A stretch of 41,304 nt of DNA from contig JAUIBP010000018.1 in NCBI GenBank assembly GCA_030427735.1, positions 1 to 41,304 on the forward strand, given 5' to 3'. Each line of letters begins with the position of its first letter. Within the stretch, counting starts at the first letter, position 1. Both the position numbers and the translations under genes were made by a program. This document shows, in pieces, positions 1-7,249 of the stretch. The notes beneath the pieces are model-generated. The model did no database searches, was not told the DNA's origin, and saw only the letters and a list, made by a program, of their open reading frames with translations. Source of the DNA: Bacteroidia bacterium. GTDB taxonomy: Bacteria > Bacteroidota > Bacteroidia > Flavobacteriales > Flavobacteriaceae.

Positions 1-122
1 TGAAGCCTAAGAAACTGGTAAAGAAGATTGTCAGAAAAAGACCTAGCCCTGTTAGACGCAGACGTGGTATTTCAATGAGAAGACGACCTGGAGGTAGAGG
101 ATTCTTACGCAGAAGAAGATAA
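1..122 (+). CDS. Lys/Arg-rich mini-protein, probably 40 aa, cut by one base at the left edge
   Basis: The frame read from base 3 ends at TAA 120-122. Bases 1-2 are TG, so an A just outside the window would make an ATG start and a 40-residue protein; a longer protein cannot be excluded. More than half the residues are Lys or Arg, with clusters such as VRRRRG and a C-terminal FLRRRR, plus scattered Pro and Gly. Such composition is known from nucleic-acid-condensing peptides and viral core proteins, so binding of packaged DNA is a reasonable inference. It is followed by a terminator at 168-203 and lies upstream of the membrane-protein operon. No family could be recognised. Confidence 0.6.
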   Translation, partial: KPKKLVKKIVRKRPSPVRRRRGISMRRRPGGRGFLRRRR

Positions 123-167
123 GAACCTATGCAAGCTGTAACAGGCTCATAACAGGTAAACCATTAA

Positions 168-203
168 GCAGCCAAAGTCAGCGATAGCTCTTTGGCTGTT
201 TTT
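168..203 (+). terminator. Rho-independent terminator
   Basis: A 9-bp perfect stem (CAGCCAAAG at 169-177 with CTTTGGCTG at 190-198) has a 12-nt loop and is followed by five T (199-203). It separates the basic mini-protein gene from the operon starting at 226. It either ends an upstream transcript or attenuates read-through. I found no clear TAnnTTTG promoter between it and base 226. Confidence 0.85.
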
Positions 204-225
204 GTAAAACTCAAATTGAAATACG

Positions 226-870
226 ATGAAGAAAAGTTTAACAAGGTCGAAATACGCACAAAATCGCATTGCCTACATCGTGTATGGCAATCCGGATGGT
301 GCACGCAAATTTTTGTTTGACCAAGGGTATCACGCCCCAAAGAATATTCATGATTTAGTGAAGGCGACTAAGGAACTGGTGAAAACCCAAGGCAAAAGCA
401 TTGTTCCGCATCTGTTAACTATTCATCCGGAAAAAGATTTGATTTTGAAACTGAACCAACCACTAGAATCAACAAAGGAAGATAGTTTTTGTGGTTCATG
501 TGGAAGTAGCTCTTTTAATCCTGAATCCAACTTTTGTGGGGCTTGTGGCAACAGCAATTTTGGTGGTGATTCCAACTTGGATGTAGGCGACTACATTGAT
601 CAAATGGTGGATATGACCACTTCCCAATTGGAAAAACACTATCAGGAAGTACTGGCAGCCTCCAATAAAAAGCCGGAAGACTTATCCCTTATGGAAGAAG
701 TTCAATTGGTTTGGAATGAATTAAGACAGCGAAAACTAACTGCTGAATCCCCGAAAAAGGAAGAATCCAAAGACAAAGACCGCTTTTCAGTTTCAAAAGA
801 CGGATTGGTGATTTTGGGCTTAACACTGGTTGCCGGTGTACTCATCGGATCCTCCATAAAAAGCAACTAA
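226..870 (+). CDS. Membrane-anchored protein with zinc-ribbon-like motif
   Basis: The protein has 214 residues. Residues 14-70 form a helical-looking domain with the pattern NP...FL...GY..P...L.....EL, which recurs in the next gene. Residues 89-107 hold a CxxC-x11-CxxC motif (C89, C92, C104, C107) that looks like a zinc ribbon. A charged helical stretch (about 120-185) leads to one C-terminal membrane helix (about 193-210) and a Lys-containing tail. Start ATG 226 is the first of the operon, and the next gene starts 1 base after the stop. No known function was recognised. The context of many similar tail-anchored proteins suggests a virion-membrane or entry-complex component, which is inference. 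Confidence 0.8.
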   Translation: MKKSLTRSKYAQNRIAYIVYGNPDGARKFLFDQGYHAPKNIHDLVKATKELVKTQGKSIVPHLLTIHPEKDLILKLNQPLESTKEDSFCGSCGSSSFNPESNFCGACGNSNFGGDSNLDVGDYIDQMVDMTTSQLEKHYQEVLAASNKKPEDLSLMEEVQLVWNELRQRKLTAESPKKEESKDKDRFSVSKDGLVILGLTLVAGVLIGSSIKSN

Positions 871-871
871 G

Positions 872-1441
872 ATGATTAGAATAGTTAAAGAGGAAAATAC
901 ACAGGCACTCAATCAGCAATCTAAGGCTGCTCTATCCTTAATTGGTGTAGCGGTTGCTAAAAATCCAAAGCCTTATAAAATGCTTTTGGACAGGTACGGC
1001 ATTCAGGTTCCAACAAGCGATAAAATATCTCTAGCCAATGGATTGGTTGAAGGTTTAGCCCTTCAAAGCAAAGCATTCAACAGAGAACTTACTGAGCTAC
1101 TCAGTAATATGGTAGAATCGGAAACCGCTTACAACCCCGATGAAGATGAATACCATTATGTACAAGCCATAGCCGGAGCAATTGCCGGAATATCCGGAGC
1201 TGTGGGAAGTATAGTTGGTGGCAAGAACAAGCAGAAAATGGCAAAGGAAGAAGCTCGCAGAGAAATGCTGAATAACATGCTTGCCATGAAAGCCCAGGAA
1301 CAACAAGCTGCTGCCGAAGAACGCAAGTTGGCAGGCAAGAAAAGCCTCTACATCATCATTGGAGTGTTGGGCATACTGGGCATTATCAGCTTCTTCTATT
1401 TCCGGCAGAGAAAAAATTCAATCAATGTAAATCCTTCATAA
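872..1441 (+). CDS. Tail-anchored membrane protein with Gly/Ala segment
   Basis: The protein has 189 residues. Residues 18-75 resemble the N-terminal domain of the preceding gene (NP.PYK.LLD.YG..VP....L...L). Residues 95-114 form a Gly/Ala/Ile-rich segment (AIAGAIAGISGAVGSIVGG) that could insert into or perturb a membrane. A charged coiled-coil-like helix follows (115-152), then one strong membrane helix (about 157-176) and a basic tail. Function is unknown. The amphipathic glycine-rich stretch recalls membrane-active regions of phage entry proteins, but this is only a resemblance in composition. Confidence 0.8.
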   Translation: MIRIVKEENTQALNQQSKAALSLIGVAVAKNPKPYKMLLDRYGIQVPTSDKISLANGLVEGLALQSKAFNRELTELLSNMVESETAYNPDEDEYHYVQAIAGAIAGISGAVGSIVGGKNKQKMAKEEARREMLNNMLAMKAQEQQAAAEERKLAGKKSLYIIIGVLGILGIISFFYFRQRKNSINVNPS

Positions 1442-1451
1442 ACGATAGATC

Positions 1452-1871
1452 ATGGAATTAAGCAATTACAACTTTGGAATAACCGGTCAGCCTACTAATG
1501 AGTGGGACAACTTTTTATGCTTTGGTAGAAAATGTAAGCAACGAAAAGCCGAAAGGCATAAGGTGCGAATGGAAAAGCGAAAGTTGAAAAATGACCAACA
1601 ACGAGCAGAAACGGAAGCACTAAGAGCGGAAACAGGATTGACCAAGCAATTGGCTTCTCCTTCACCTGCACCAACTCCGCAGATGGCTCCACAAATGATG
1701 ATGCAACAAGCACCACAACCGACTGCAACGTCTCAAGCCCCTGCACCACAAGTGCAAAAGGCAGGTATGGGAAGTCCGGTAATGATTGTTATTGGGTTGC
1801 TTGTTGTTGGAGGCATAGTGTATCAATCCATGAAGAAAAAAGGAGCTGCTGCTCCAGTACAAACTGCTTAA
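1452..1871 (+). CDS. Small basic tail-anchored protein
   Basis: The protein has 139 residues. The N-terminus contains NEWDNFLCFGRKC followed by a Lys/Arg-rich helix (about 25-62). A Pro/Gln/Met-rich low-complexity linker (about 68-104) leads to a C-terminal membrane helix (about 109-126) and a KKK tail. The layout of short hydrophobic/acidic start, basic helix, flexible linker and membrane anchor is shared with the genes at 1883 and 2679. No family was recognised. The basic segment could contact DNA or lipid head groups on one face of a membrane, which is inference. Confidence 0.75.
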   Translation: MELSNYNFGITGQPTNEWDNFLCFGRKCKQRKAERHKVRMEKRKLKNDQQRAETEALRAETGLTKQLASPSPAPTPQMAPQMMMQQAPQPTATSQAPAPQVQKAGMGSPVMIVIGLLVVGGIVYQSMKKKGAAAPVQTA

Positions 1872-1882
1872 AAAATTGAAGT

Positions 1883-2431
1883 ATGATAGCTGCAAATCCA
1901 TTATATGAATTGAAGTTTTACGGAGGTCTTTTGGAAGAGGAAGACAATTTTGTTGATGGCTTAGGGAATGAATTTGAGTACGATGAATTCATTGGTAAGT
2001 GGATCAAAAAAAGAAAGGAAAAGCGAAGCCAAAATCCTAAAGTCATTGCCCGAAGAGAAAAAAGGGATGAAAAACGAATTGCCAAAGGCAGAAAGCCAAG
2101 GTTTAGTCGTCCCGCTCCAGTACGAACTTCCAAACCGGTAGTAAAGCAAATTGCTCCCGATTTACCTCCAAAGAAGGAACCAATAATTAGTGAACCACAG
2201 GTAAAAAAAGCCCTAGTGGATAGCTCTTCTAAACCGGAAGAACCAAGCACTAAACCGATGGAACAAACCGAAACAACGGCTTCGGAAAGTACTACGAATT
2301 TAACAACCGAAAGCACAGAAAATCAATCACAACAAGCTTCTATGTTGCCATTTGGCATGAGCAAGAAGACCTTGGTTTTTGTGGGTGTTGGTGTGGCTGC
2401 ATTGGTAGTAATTGGAATGATAAGAAAATAA
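1883..2431 (+). CDS. Basic tail-anchored protein with long linker
   Basis: The protein has 182 residues. An acidic N-terminus (FYGGLLEEEDNFVDGLG) is followed by EYDEFIGKWIKKRKEKR and a very basic segment to about residue 75. A Pro/Ser/Thr/Glu-rich disordered linker (about 76-155) precedes a C-terminal membrane helix (about 162-180) ending in RK. The layout matches the genes at 1452 and 2679, suggesting duplication or a shared role. Function is unknown. The long linker would let the basic part reach well away from the membrane. Confidence 0.75.
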   Translation: MIAANPLYELKFYGGLLEEEDNFVDGLGNEFEYDEFIGKWIKKRKEKRSQNPKVIARREKRDEKRIAKGRKPRFSRPAPVRTSKPVVKQIAPDLPPKKEPIISEPQVKKALVDSSSKPEEPSTKPMEQTETTASESTTNLTTESTENQSQQASMLPFGMSKKTLVFVGVGVAALVVIGMIRK

Positions 2432-2440
2432 TGAACAAGC

Positions 2441-2668
2441 ATGGACATACTCGCTCAAATAACGGAAGAAGAAGCAACAACCAACGGAAACTTACCCCAA
2501 GGTTTTCTCTTCGCATCCATCAAGAACGTGGGAACGAGCACAGCTCTTGTGAACAATGTGCCTTTGCCTCCGGGAGAAGCCAAAAGCTACCCCTTTGTCG
2601 GAAAAGGTTATCAGGCGGTAAACTATGAGCCACAAGGTTCTACGCTTAGAATATTAAGAATCCTTTAA
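2441..2668 (+). CDS. Small beta-rich protein without membrane helix
   Basis: The protein has 75 residues. It is predicted mostly beta from alternating hydrophobic residues (QGFLFASIKNVGTSTALVNN, then PLPPGEAKSYPFVGKGYQAV). It is one of the few products in the cluster with no hydrophobic helix. I chose the frame from ATG 2441, ten bases after the previous stop, because it gives globular composition. A competing frame from ATG 2431 gives Arg/Ser-rich sequence typical of a non-coding shadow. A small beta-barrel virion part such as a base or decoration protein is possible, but nothing specific was recognised. Confidence 0.65.
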   Translation: MDILAQITEEEATTNGNLPQGFLFASIKNVGTSTALVNNVPLPPGEAKSYPFVGKGYQAVNYEPQGSTLRILRIL

Positions 2669-2678
2669 ATGAATCAAG

Positions 2679-3098
2679 ATGATTGCAGGAGAAACAGAAT
2701 ATATCATACACGGTGGAGAAGATAATTACGATTACTTCTTGAAAAACCTGTTTAAGAAAGATCCCAACAAACAGGCAAAGCCAAAGCGTACTGCCGAAGA
2801 AAAAGCAGCTCGTAAAGAGCAACGCCAACAATGGTGGGGAAAACAAAAAGAAGGTTTTCAAAATGCCGGGGGTGTGGAAGGAATTACCAGTACCATCGGA
2901 AATATTGTAGGCTTTTTTAAAGACGATACCCCAACAGATTATGATGTTTCAATGGGTGGACAGCCTACTTCTGAACCGGAGAAAAAAGGCATTTCAAAAG
3001 AAGTAATGATTATCGGAGGAATTGCCGTGCTAGTGATTGCTGCATACGGCTTTTCAGTCATGCAAAAGAATAAGAAAGTACAAATCCAGTCCACTTAA
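2679..3098 (+). CDS. Basic tail-anchored protein (third of its kind)
   Basis: The protein has 139 residues. The N-terminus carries EDNYDYFLKNLFKK, then a Lys/Arg/Glu/Gln-rich helix (about 33-57). A Gly/Ile segment (NAGGVEGITSTIGNIVGFF) and a Pro/Glu linker lead to a C-terminal membrane helix (about 108-126) and a Lys-rich tail. The arrangement parallels the proteins from 1452 and 1883. The stop overlaps the next start (TAATG type). Function is unknown. Confidence 0.75.
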   Translation: MIAGETEYIIHGGEDNYDYFLKNLFKKDPNKQAKPKRTAEEKAARKEQRQQWWGKQKEGFQNAGGVEGITSTIGNIVGFFKDDTPTDYDVSMGGQPTSEPEKKGISKEVMIIGGIAVLVIAAYGFSVMQKNKKVQIQST

Positions 3099-3904
3099 TG
3101 TTAGTACCAGTACCAACATATAACAATCGTTTTGTTTTGAAGGTAGGAATCAAAGCCCTTCGACCGGTCATTGTTGCCCTTAAAGGTTATGATGCCCATA
3201 GAGCTAATTCCTATTATTTCAGAAGAAAGGTTCCATTCAAGCCTTCGGCAATAAGAGAAGGTATGAACTACAAGGAAATATCTATTTCTATGCCTTTGTC
3301 TCCTGAAACCTTGTTGGTAGAAATCTACAATAGCGAAACCGGTGAAGACAATGGCTATGTGATTGAAAAATTTGAGGTGCAGAAAATGAAAGCCTCTGAA
3401 ATATGGGCTCAACCTGCTATGCACCGATTCATTGACTTTGCACAAAACTTTGCGAAGTATAGCGGTACATACAAGCCCGGATTTTTCGATTCGCCCGATC
3501 ACGAGTTTTTGATTCAGTTGCTACCAGTCATTAAAGACCAGTTTGGCAATACCATGGTTACCCCTGCAAGAACCAACCGTCAGACCGGTAGAATACAAGT
3601 TTCCAATCAGGCATTCAAGCACTTTACTATTCCTGTAAGGATGTTTGTGCTATTGCACGAACGACAACACTTTCAGATACCAACGAGAGAAGAACGTCCG
3701 GCAGACCTTGCTGCATTAAAACTCTATTTGGATTTACAATACCCAAAAATTGAAGCGGTGTACGCTGCTACAAAAGTATTTGCTATGCACCCCGAAACCG
3801 TGGGTAGTCAGCATGTAACAAGAGCTCAGGACATTATCAATTTCATTGACAGGTATCGCAATACCCAAGAAATCATGTTAAACCACAAAGCCAAAGCCGT
3901 ATGA
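3098..3904 (+). CDS. Putative zinc metallopeptidase-like protein (HEXXH)
   Basis: The protein has 268 residues and no membrane helix or signal. Residues 187-191 read HERQH, an HEXXH zinc-binding motif, followed by EER and an AD pair (E198-D203). This fits the HEXXH...E..AD pattern of gluzincin-like peptidases, in which the downstream acid is the third ligand. The N-terminal ~110 residues look beta-rich (PVIVALKGY, EISISMPLSPETLLVEIYN), and the rest is mainly helical. Peptidase activity is inferred from the motif alone. It could act in virion maturation or as a structural protein that kept the fold. It overlaps the propeller gene by four bases. Confidence 0.65.
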   Translation: MLVPVPTYNNRFVLKVGIKALRPVIVALKGYDAHRANSYYFRRKVPFKPSAIREGMNYKEISISMPLSPETLLVEIYNSETGEDNGYVIEKFEVQKMKASEIWAQPAMHRFIDFAQNFAKYSGTYKPGFFDSPDHEFLIQLLPVIKDQFGNTMVTPARTNRQTGRIQVSNQAFKHFTIPVRMFVLLHERQHFQIPTREERPADLAALKLYLDLQYPKIEAVYAATKVFAMHPETVGSQHVTRAQDIINFIDRYRNTQEIMLNHKAKAV

Positions 3905-5637
3905 ACAGCAAGCAAAAAATAGGGTTATTGGGAGCTTTGGCGGTGGTTGGCACAGGTTATTTCCTTTTCAAAAACGATAAGGACGAAAAGCCAATAAGTA
4001 CCTCGGACAAAGAAACTAAGTTGCACGGTGATGATACCGAAAGCAACTTTATTGGTATCTCCAATGCTCGTATTCATCAGGCATTAATGGCTCAAAATCC
4101 TAACTATACTAAATCCTATAAAAAGGACTTAAAAACATGGGGAACGGTGTCAGGTGTGATGGACGTTTCCAATGACTTTGATGAAGCCAATCGCAAGAAA
4201 AAGAAATTAAAAGCCTTTGCCGAAAAAGCATTGGAAGTTCAAAAGAACTACAAGGAAAAGGCAGCTCATTTACCTGAAATATCCAAAACACAAATTACCC
4301 TTACCAATAATGGTACTTCGGTTAGAACCATCAATTTGTGGGGAGCCAATATGGGTACTTCTATCAGTAAACCATTGCCCGGAGATGTTCAAGATCATGA
4401 TGTGAATCAAGAGATACAAACAGGCGTACACCCTCAAAATGTAGGCTTCAATTCGTTCAATGGCTTACTGTATGTAGTCAATCAGTTGAGTGATAGTGTT
4501 ACTATCATGGATACATCAGGGGCAATTGCAAAAACCGTTGCTTTGGGTAGTTTTTATCCCGGATTTGTTTCTCCGGTGGATGTTGCTTTCAACCCTTCCA
4601 ATGGGGAAGCATGGGTAGTTTGTTCGGTTGAGAATACAGTTAAAATACTGGATGCTACACATAACATCATTCAAACTATTCCGGTAGGTAATCGACCAAC
4701 TTCCATTGCCTTCAATCCTGAAAATAGCTGTTTTTATGTGAGTAATTTATTGGATGATACGCTTTCCAAAATTGACAGCTCTACCTACAATGTAGTGGCA
4801 ACTTTAAATACTGGAGAAGATCCAAGAACAGTTTCGGTGTGGAATCAGCAAGGAACAGTTTGGGTAAGTAATTCAATTTCAGATTCAGTGAGTGTATTTG
4901 ATGCGGCCGATAATCTGTTAAGTGAAATAAATGCCACAGGAGATTATCCAACGGAGTTTACCGCTACTACAAGTAGCTTGTTTTTAATCGCCAAGAACAG
5001 CAATGAATTACTGGAGCTCAATCCACAAACACAAAACATCGAAAACACTTATCCGTTAGGGTTTCAACCGAGTGGAATCATCTATAATCCGGTTAATGGA
5101 TTTTTATACGTGTTGAGCAGTCAAACAGGCTTAACCTATATCTATTCCACAACTGGAACACTTTCAGAAACTTTGTCGCTCAACAATGCACCGAATATTG
5201 GTATAGCTGTCTTACCGAGCGGTGAAGTGTTTACGACCAATACAAGTGGTGGCAACCTTGCTTTTATCGGTTTTTCCGAAAGTAGTAGCGACATCACCAT
5301 AAATGAAAGTTATCCTGAAAAACGAGCGGAATTTCAGTTCAAACCTGCTTTGGTGAAGCATGCCAAGTTTGTGTTTTCAGATGAAAACCGAGCAAGTGGC
5401 TTAAAACTCATTCACCAAAGTCCAACAGGAAAACAACACGTTACCCCGATTTCATTCAACAATTACAAAAGTCCACAGAACTACCTCGATGTAGCGGAAG
5501 TAACAGCCGTTCGTGGTGATGTGATTGATGGAAAATCGACATGGGAGTTTAAGATAGCTCCCGGACAGACTATTACGATTTTGGTCTTTTACAAACAGCT
5601 TCAATTCAAATATTTAATACCAACAATTAAAATTTAA
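3901..5637 (+). CDS. Membrane-anchored beta-propeller spike-like protein
   Basis: The protein has 578 residues. It has an N-terminal membrane helix (about 6-22), a charged helical stalk (57-128), a strand-rich segment starting TQITLTNNGTSVRTINLWG (about 130-150), and a YVTN/YncE-type beta-propeller (about 174-460). The propeller repeats units such as VAFNPSNGEAWVV, IAFNPENSCFYVS and IIYNPVNGFLYVL. A C-terminal beta domain follows (about 465-578). As I remember them, some Bacteroidota phage structural proteins have similar flanking beta segments, so the propeller may be inserted into a jelly-roll-like frame. Propellers commonly bind proteins or glycans, which would fit host recognition. Both points are inference. 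The next gene is an amidase four bases downstream. Confidence 0.75.
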   Translation: MNSKQKIGLLGALAVVGTGYFLFKNDKDEKPISTSDKETKLHGDDTESNFIGISNARIHQALMAQNPNYTKSYKKDLKTWGTVSGVMDVSNDFDEANRKKKKLKAFAEKALEVQKNYKEKAAHLPEISKTQITLTNNGTSVRTINLWGANMGTSISKPLPGDVQDHDVNQEIQTGVHPQNVGFNSFNGLLYVVNQLSDSVTIMDTSGAIAKTVALGSFYPGFVSPVDVAFNPSNGEAWVVCSVENTVKILDATHNIIQTIPVGNRPTSIAFNPENSCFYVSNLLDDTLSKIDSSTYNVVATLNTGEDPRTVSVWNQQGTVWVSNSISDSVSVFDAADNLLSEINATGDYPTEFTATTSSLFLIAKNSNELLELNPQTQNIENTYPLGFQPSGIIYNPVNGFLYVLSSQTGLTYIYSTTGTLSETLSLNNAPNIGIAVLPSGEVFTTNTSGGNLAFIGFSESSSDITINESYPEKRAEFQFKPALVKHAKFVFSDENRASGLKLIHQSPTGKQHVTPISFNNYKSPQNYLDVAEVTAVRGDVIDGKSTWEFKIAPGQTITILVFYKQLQFKYLIPTIKI

Positions 5638-5641
5638 AACA

Positions 5642-6136
5642 ATGGGAAAATTAAATTATCTGGTCATTCACTGTACAGCAAGTCCTGAAGGCAAAGAGCT
5701 TACTAAGGACGATATTATTCGCATGCATACCAACCCAAAACATTTGGGAGGAAGAGGTTGGAACCGTCCGGGATATTCGGACATCGTGTACCTCGATGGA
5801 GAGCTTGTAAACATTATACCATTCAACCAAGATGACCAAGTAGATCCATGGGAAATATCCAATGGAGTGCGTGGTATCAATGGTAATTCAAGGCATGTGG
5901 TGTATGTAGGCGGTGTTGATGAAAGCGGTGAAAAGCCGAAAGACACAAGGACTAAAGAGCAAAAAGGCACTTTGGAAACCTATGTAAAGTTCATGGTATT
6001 ACGCCATCCTCACATTCAGGTTTTAGGTCATAATCAAGCTCCCGGAGCAAGCAAAGCTTGTCCAAGTTTTGATGTTCCTAAGTGGTTGGAAAGCATCGGT
6101 ATTTCAGAAGCAAACATTTACAAAGAAGAAGACTAA
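5642..6136 (+). CDS. N-acetylmuramoyl-L-alanine amidase (T7 lysozyme type)
   Basis: The protein has 164 residues, the size of phage T7 lysozyme, and belongs to the Amidase_2 family. It would cleave the amide bond between N-acetylmuramic acid and the stem peptide. Visible zinc ligands are H10 (VIHCTAS) and H130 plus C140 in LGHNQAPGASKACPSFDVP. K138 matches the catalytic Lys of the T7 enzyme, and Tyr residues near 45-50 match the expected site. There is no signal peptide or membrane helix, so it needs a holin or virion delivery to reach the wall. Its stop overlaps the next start. It is probably the lysis endolysin or a virion-borne entry enzyme. Confidence 0.92.
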   Translation: MGKLNYLVIHCTASPEGKELTKDDIIRMHTNPKHLGGRGWNRPGYSDIVYLDGELVNIIPFNQDDQVDPWEISNGVRGINGNSRHVVYVGGVDESGEKPKDTRTKEQKGTLETYVKFMVLRHPHIQVLGHNQAPGASKACPSFDVPKWLESIGISEANIYKEED

Positions 6137-6321
6137 TGAGAACGGTAATCACATTGGCAATAGGCTTTTGGCTAGGCAGACAAATCTACATTAAGTACGA
6201 CAAGCAAACGGCTCTTAAAAAAGAAGAGCAAATCAAAAATCGCTTGAAGTCCTTTTTGGAAGATAATGGCTTAACCAAAAGCGAAGTGAAAGAAACCACG
6301 GAGGAAATTATAGGCATATAA
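6136..6321 (+). CDS. Small single-helix membrane protein (61 aa)
   Basis: The start ATG 6136 overlaps the TAA of the amidase gene. Residues 3-17 are hydrophobic (VITLAIGFWLGRQIY). The remaining charged sequence forms a helix with a Lys/Glu repeat pattern and ends in Ile-Gly-Ile. An upstream in-frame start at 6082 exists but would read through the amidase catalytic end, so the short form is preferred. No family was recognised. Confidence 0.7.
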   Translation: MRTVITLAIGFWLGRQIYIKYDKQTALKKEEQIKNRLKSFLEDNGLTKSEVKETTEEIIGI

Positions 6322-6344
6322 ATCAGTCTCAAAAAGCAGAAAAC

Positions 6345-6818
6345 ATGGTAGGAGCAGTTGCAGGAGCAAAAGCCGTTGAAGGCTTATCACAAAACAAGGC
6401 TACCCCTTACATCATAGGGGGAATTATCCTCGTGGGTATTGGTATTACCTACTTTGGCGTGATACGTCCGATTCTTTGCAAAACAGGAATAGCCGACTGT
6501 AAAAGCAGCAAGAAGATTCGGGACATTATGAGCTATAAAGGCTTTGATCCGAATTATGCCCGTCCGGAAAAAATTACGCTATCCCACGATCGGGCAAAAC
6601 AACTGGCTACCCAAATTTATGATGCAGGTTCCTGGTACAATGATGATGAAGGAGCCATTTATTCAGCTTTGGAAGAAGCCGGGAGTGCCGATAATCTTTC
6701 TCTGATTTCTCGAATGTTCAGTGCCATGAAATACGGCAGTTTGGCGGAGTACATCACTTATTACCTAGATGATGCCGATGAAGTGGCACGAGTAAAAGAC
6801 ATTTTAGAAAGCTATTAA
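6345..6818 (+). CDS. Membrane-anchored helical protein with annexin-like repeat
   Basis: The protein has 157 residues. A membrane helix spans about 23-43. Residues 80-157 contain YDAGSWYNDDEGAIYSALEE, then a helix with LISRMFSAMKYGSLAEYI and a final helix ending in DILESY. The order of a D/E-rich turn, AIYSAL, ISRMF and a YG..L helix resembles one annexin-type four-helix repeat. This resemblance is by eye and implies neither calcium binding nor any eukaryotic origin. It could bind lipid or simply be a virion membrane scaffold. A 23-base gap precedes it. Confidence 0.7.
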   Translation: MVGAVAGAKAVEGLSQNKATPYIIGGIILVGIGITYFGVIRPILCKTGIADCKSSKKIRDIMSYKGFDPNYARPEKITLSHDRAKQLATQIYDAGSWYNDDEGAIYSALEEAGSADNLSLISRMFSAMKYGSLAEYITYYLDDADEVARVKDILESY

Positions 6819-6829
6819 CCTTTAGAATT

Positions 6830-7237
6830 ATGGATGCAAAGACAAAGAAATATTTAATCATAGGTGGTGTAGCCACGGTCGTTGTAGCACTTGCAGGATT
6901 TGGAGTTCACAAGTTTATCAAGAACCGAAAGAACCGTACTACAAGTGGCAAACAAAAGGAACGAGAAGAGCAAAAGCTCATTGGTAAAAAGGTGCATTAC
7001 GGTTCGGAAGGTTATGTCAATGTAAGAAGCTCTGCAAAAGTGGATAATGAGAACTGGACTTCCATGGATTTCTCACACAACCTTTTAACACAAGTAGAAA
7101 GCAATCCGGTAGGAACCATTTTAGAACGCCTCAAAGGTGAAGATGGCTATTACTGGTATAGAATAAAATTGACAAAACCTGTGGGAGGCAAAACCGAAGG
7201 TTATGTGCGTGAAGATGCAGTTGTAGTTCAATATTAA
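6830..7237 (+). CDS. Membrane-anchored SH3-like domain protein
   Basis: The protein has 135 residues. An N-terminal membrane helix (about 8-26, Gly/Val/Ala-rich) is followed by a basic stop-transfer segment (KNRKNR). A bacterial SH3-like domain spans about 60-135, with GYVNVRSS, the YYWYRIKL strand and the closing GYVRED...VQY strand. Bacterial SH3 domains often bind peptidoglycan, and the next gene carries a peptidoglycan-binding domain, so wall contact at the envelope or virion surface is likely. Confidence 0.8.
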   Translation: MDAKTKKYLIIGGVATVVVALAGFGVHKFIKNRKNRTTSGKQKEREEQKLIGKKVHYGSEGYVNVRSSAKVDNENWTSMDFSHNLLTQVESNPVGTILERLKGEDGYYWYRIKLTKPVGGKTEGYVREDAVVVQY

Positions 7238-7249
7238 ACCCCAAAAGAT

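Noticed and set aside
1097-2316. Reverse-strand open frames across the tail-anchored protein genes
   Set aside because: They are mirror images of Lys/Glu-rich coding regions (Phe/Leu/Ser-rich) with no start context and no neighbours on that strand.
2431-2628. Open frame from ATG 2431 overlapping the small beta-rich gene
   Set aside because: Its translation is Arg/Ser/Asn-rich without globular pattern, and the frame from 2441 has protein-like composition.
3901-5637. Host periplasmic YncE-type protein as the identity of the propeller gene
   Set aside because: It is locked in the phage-like operon by overlaps, has a stalk and extra beta domains, and shares the anchor style of its neighbours.
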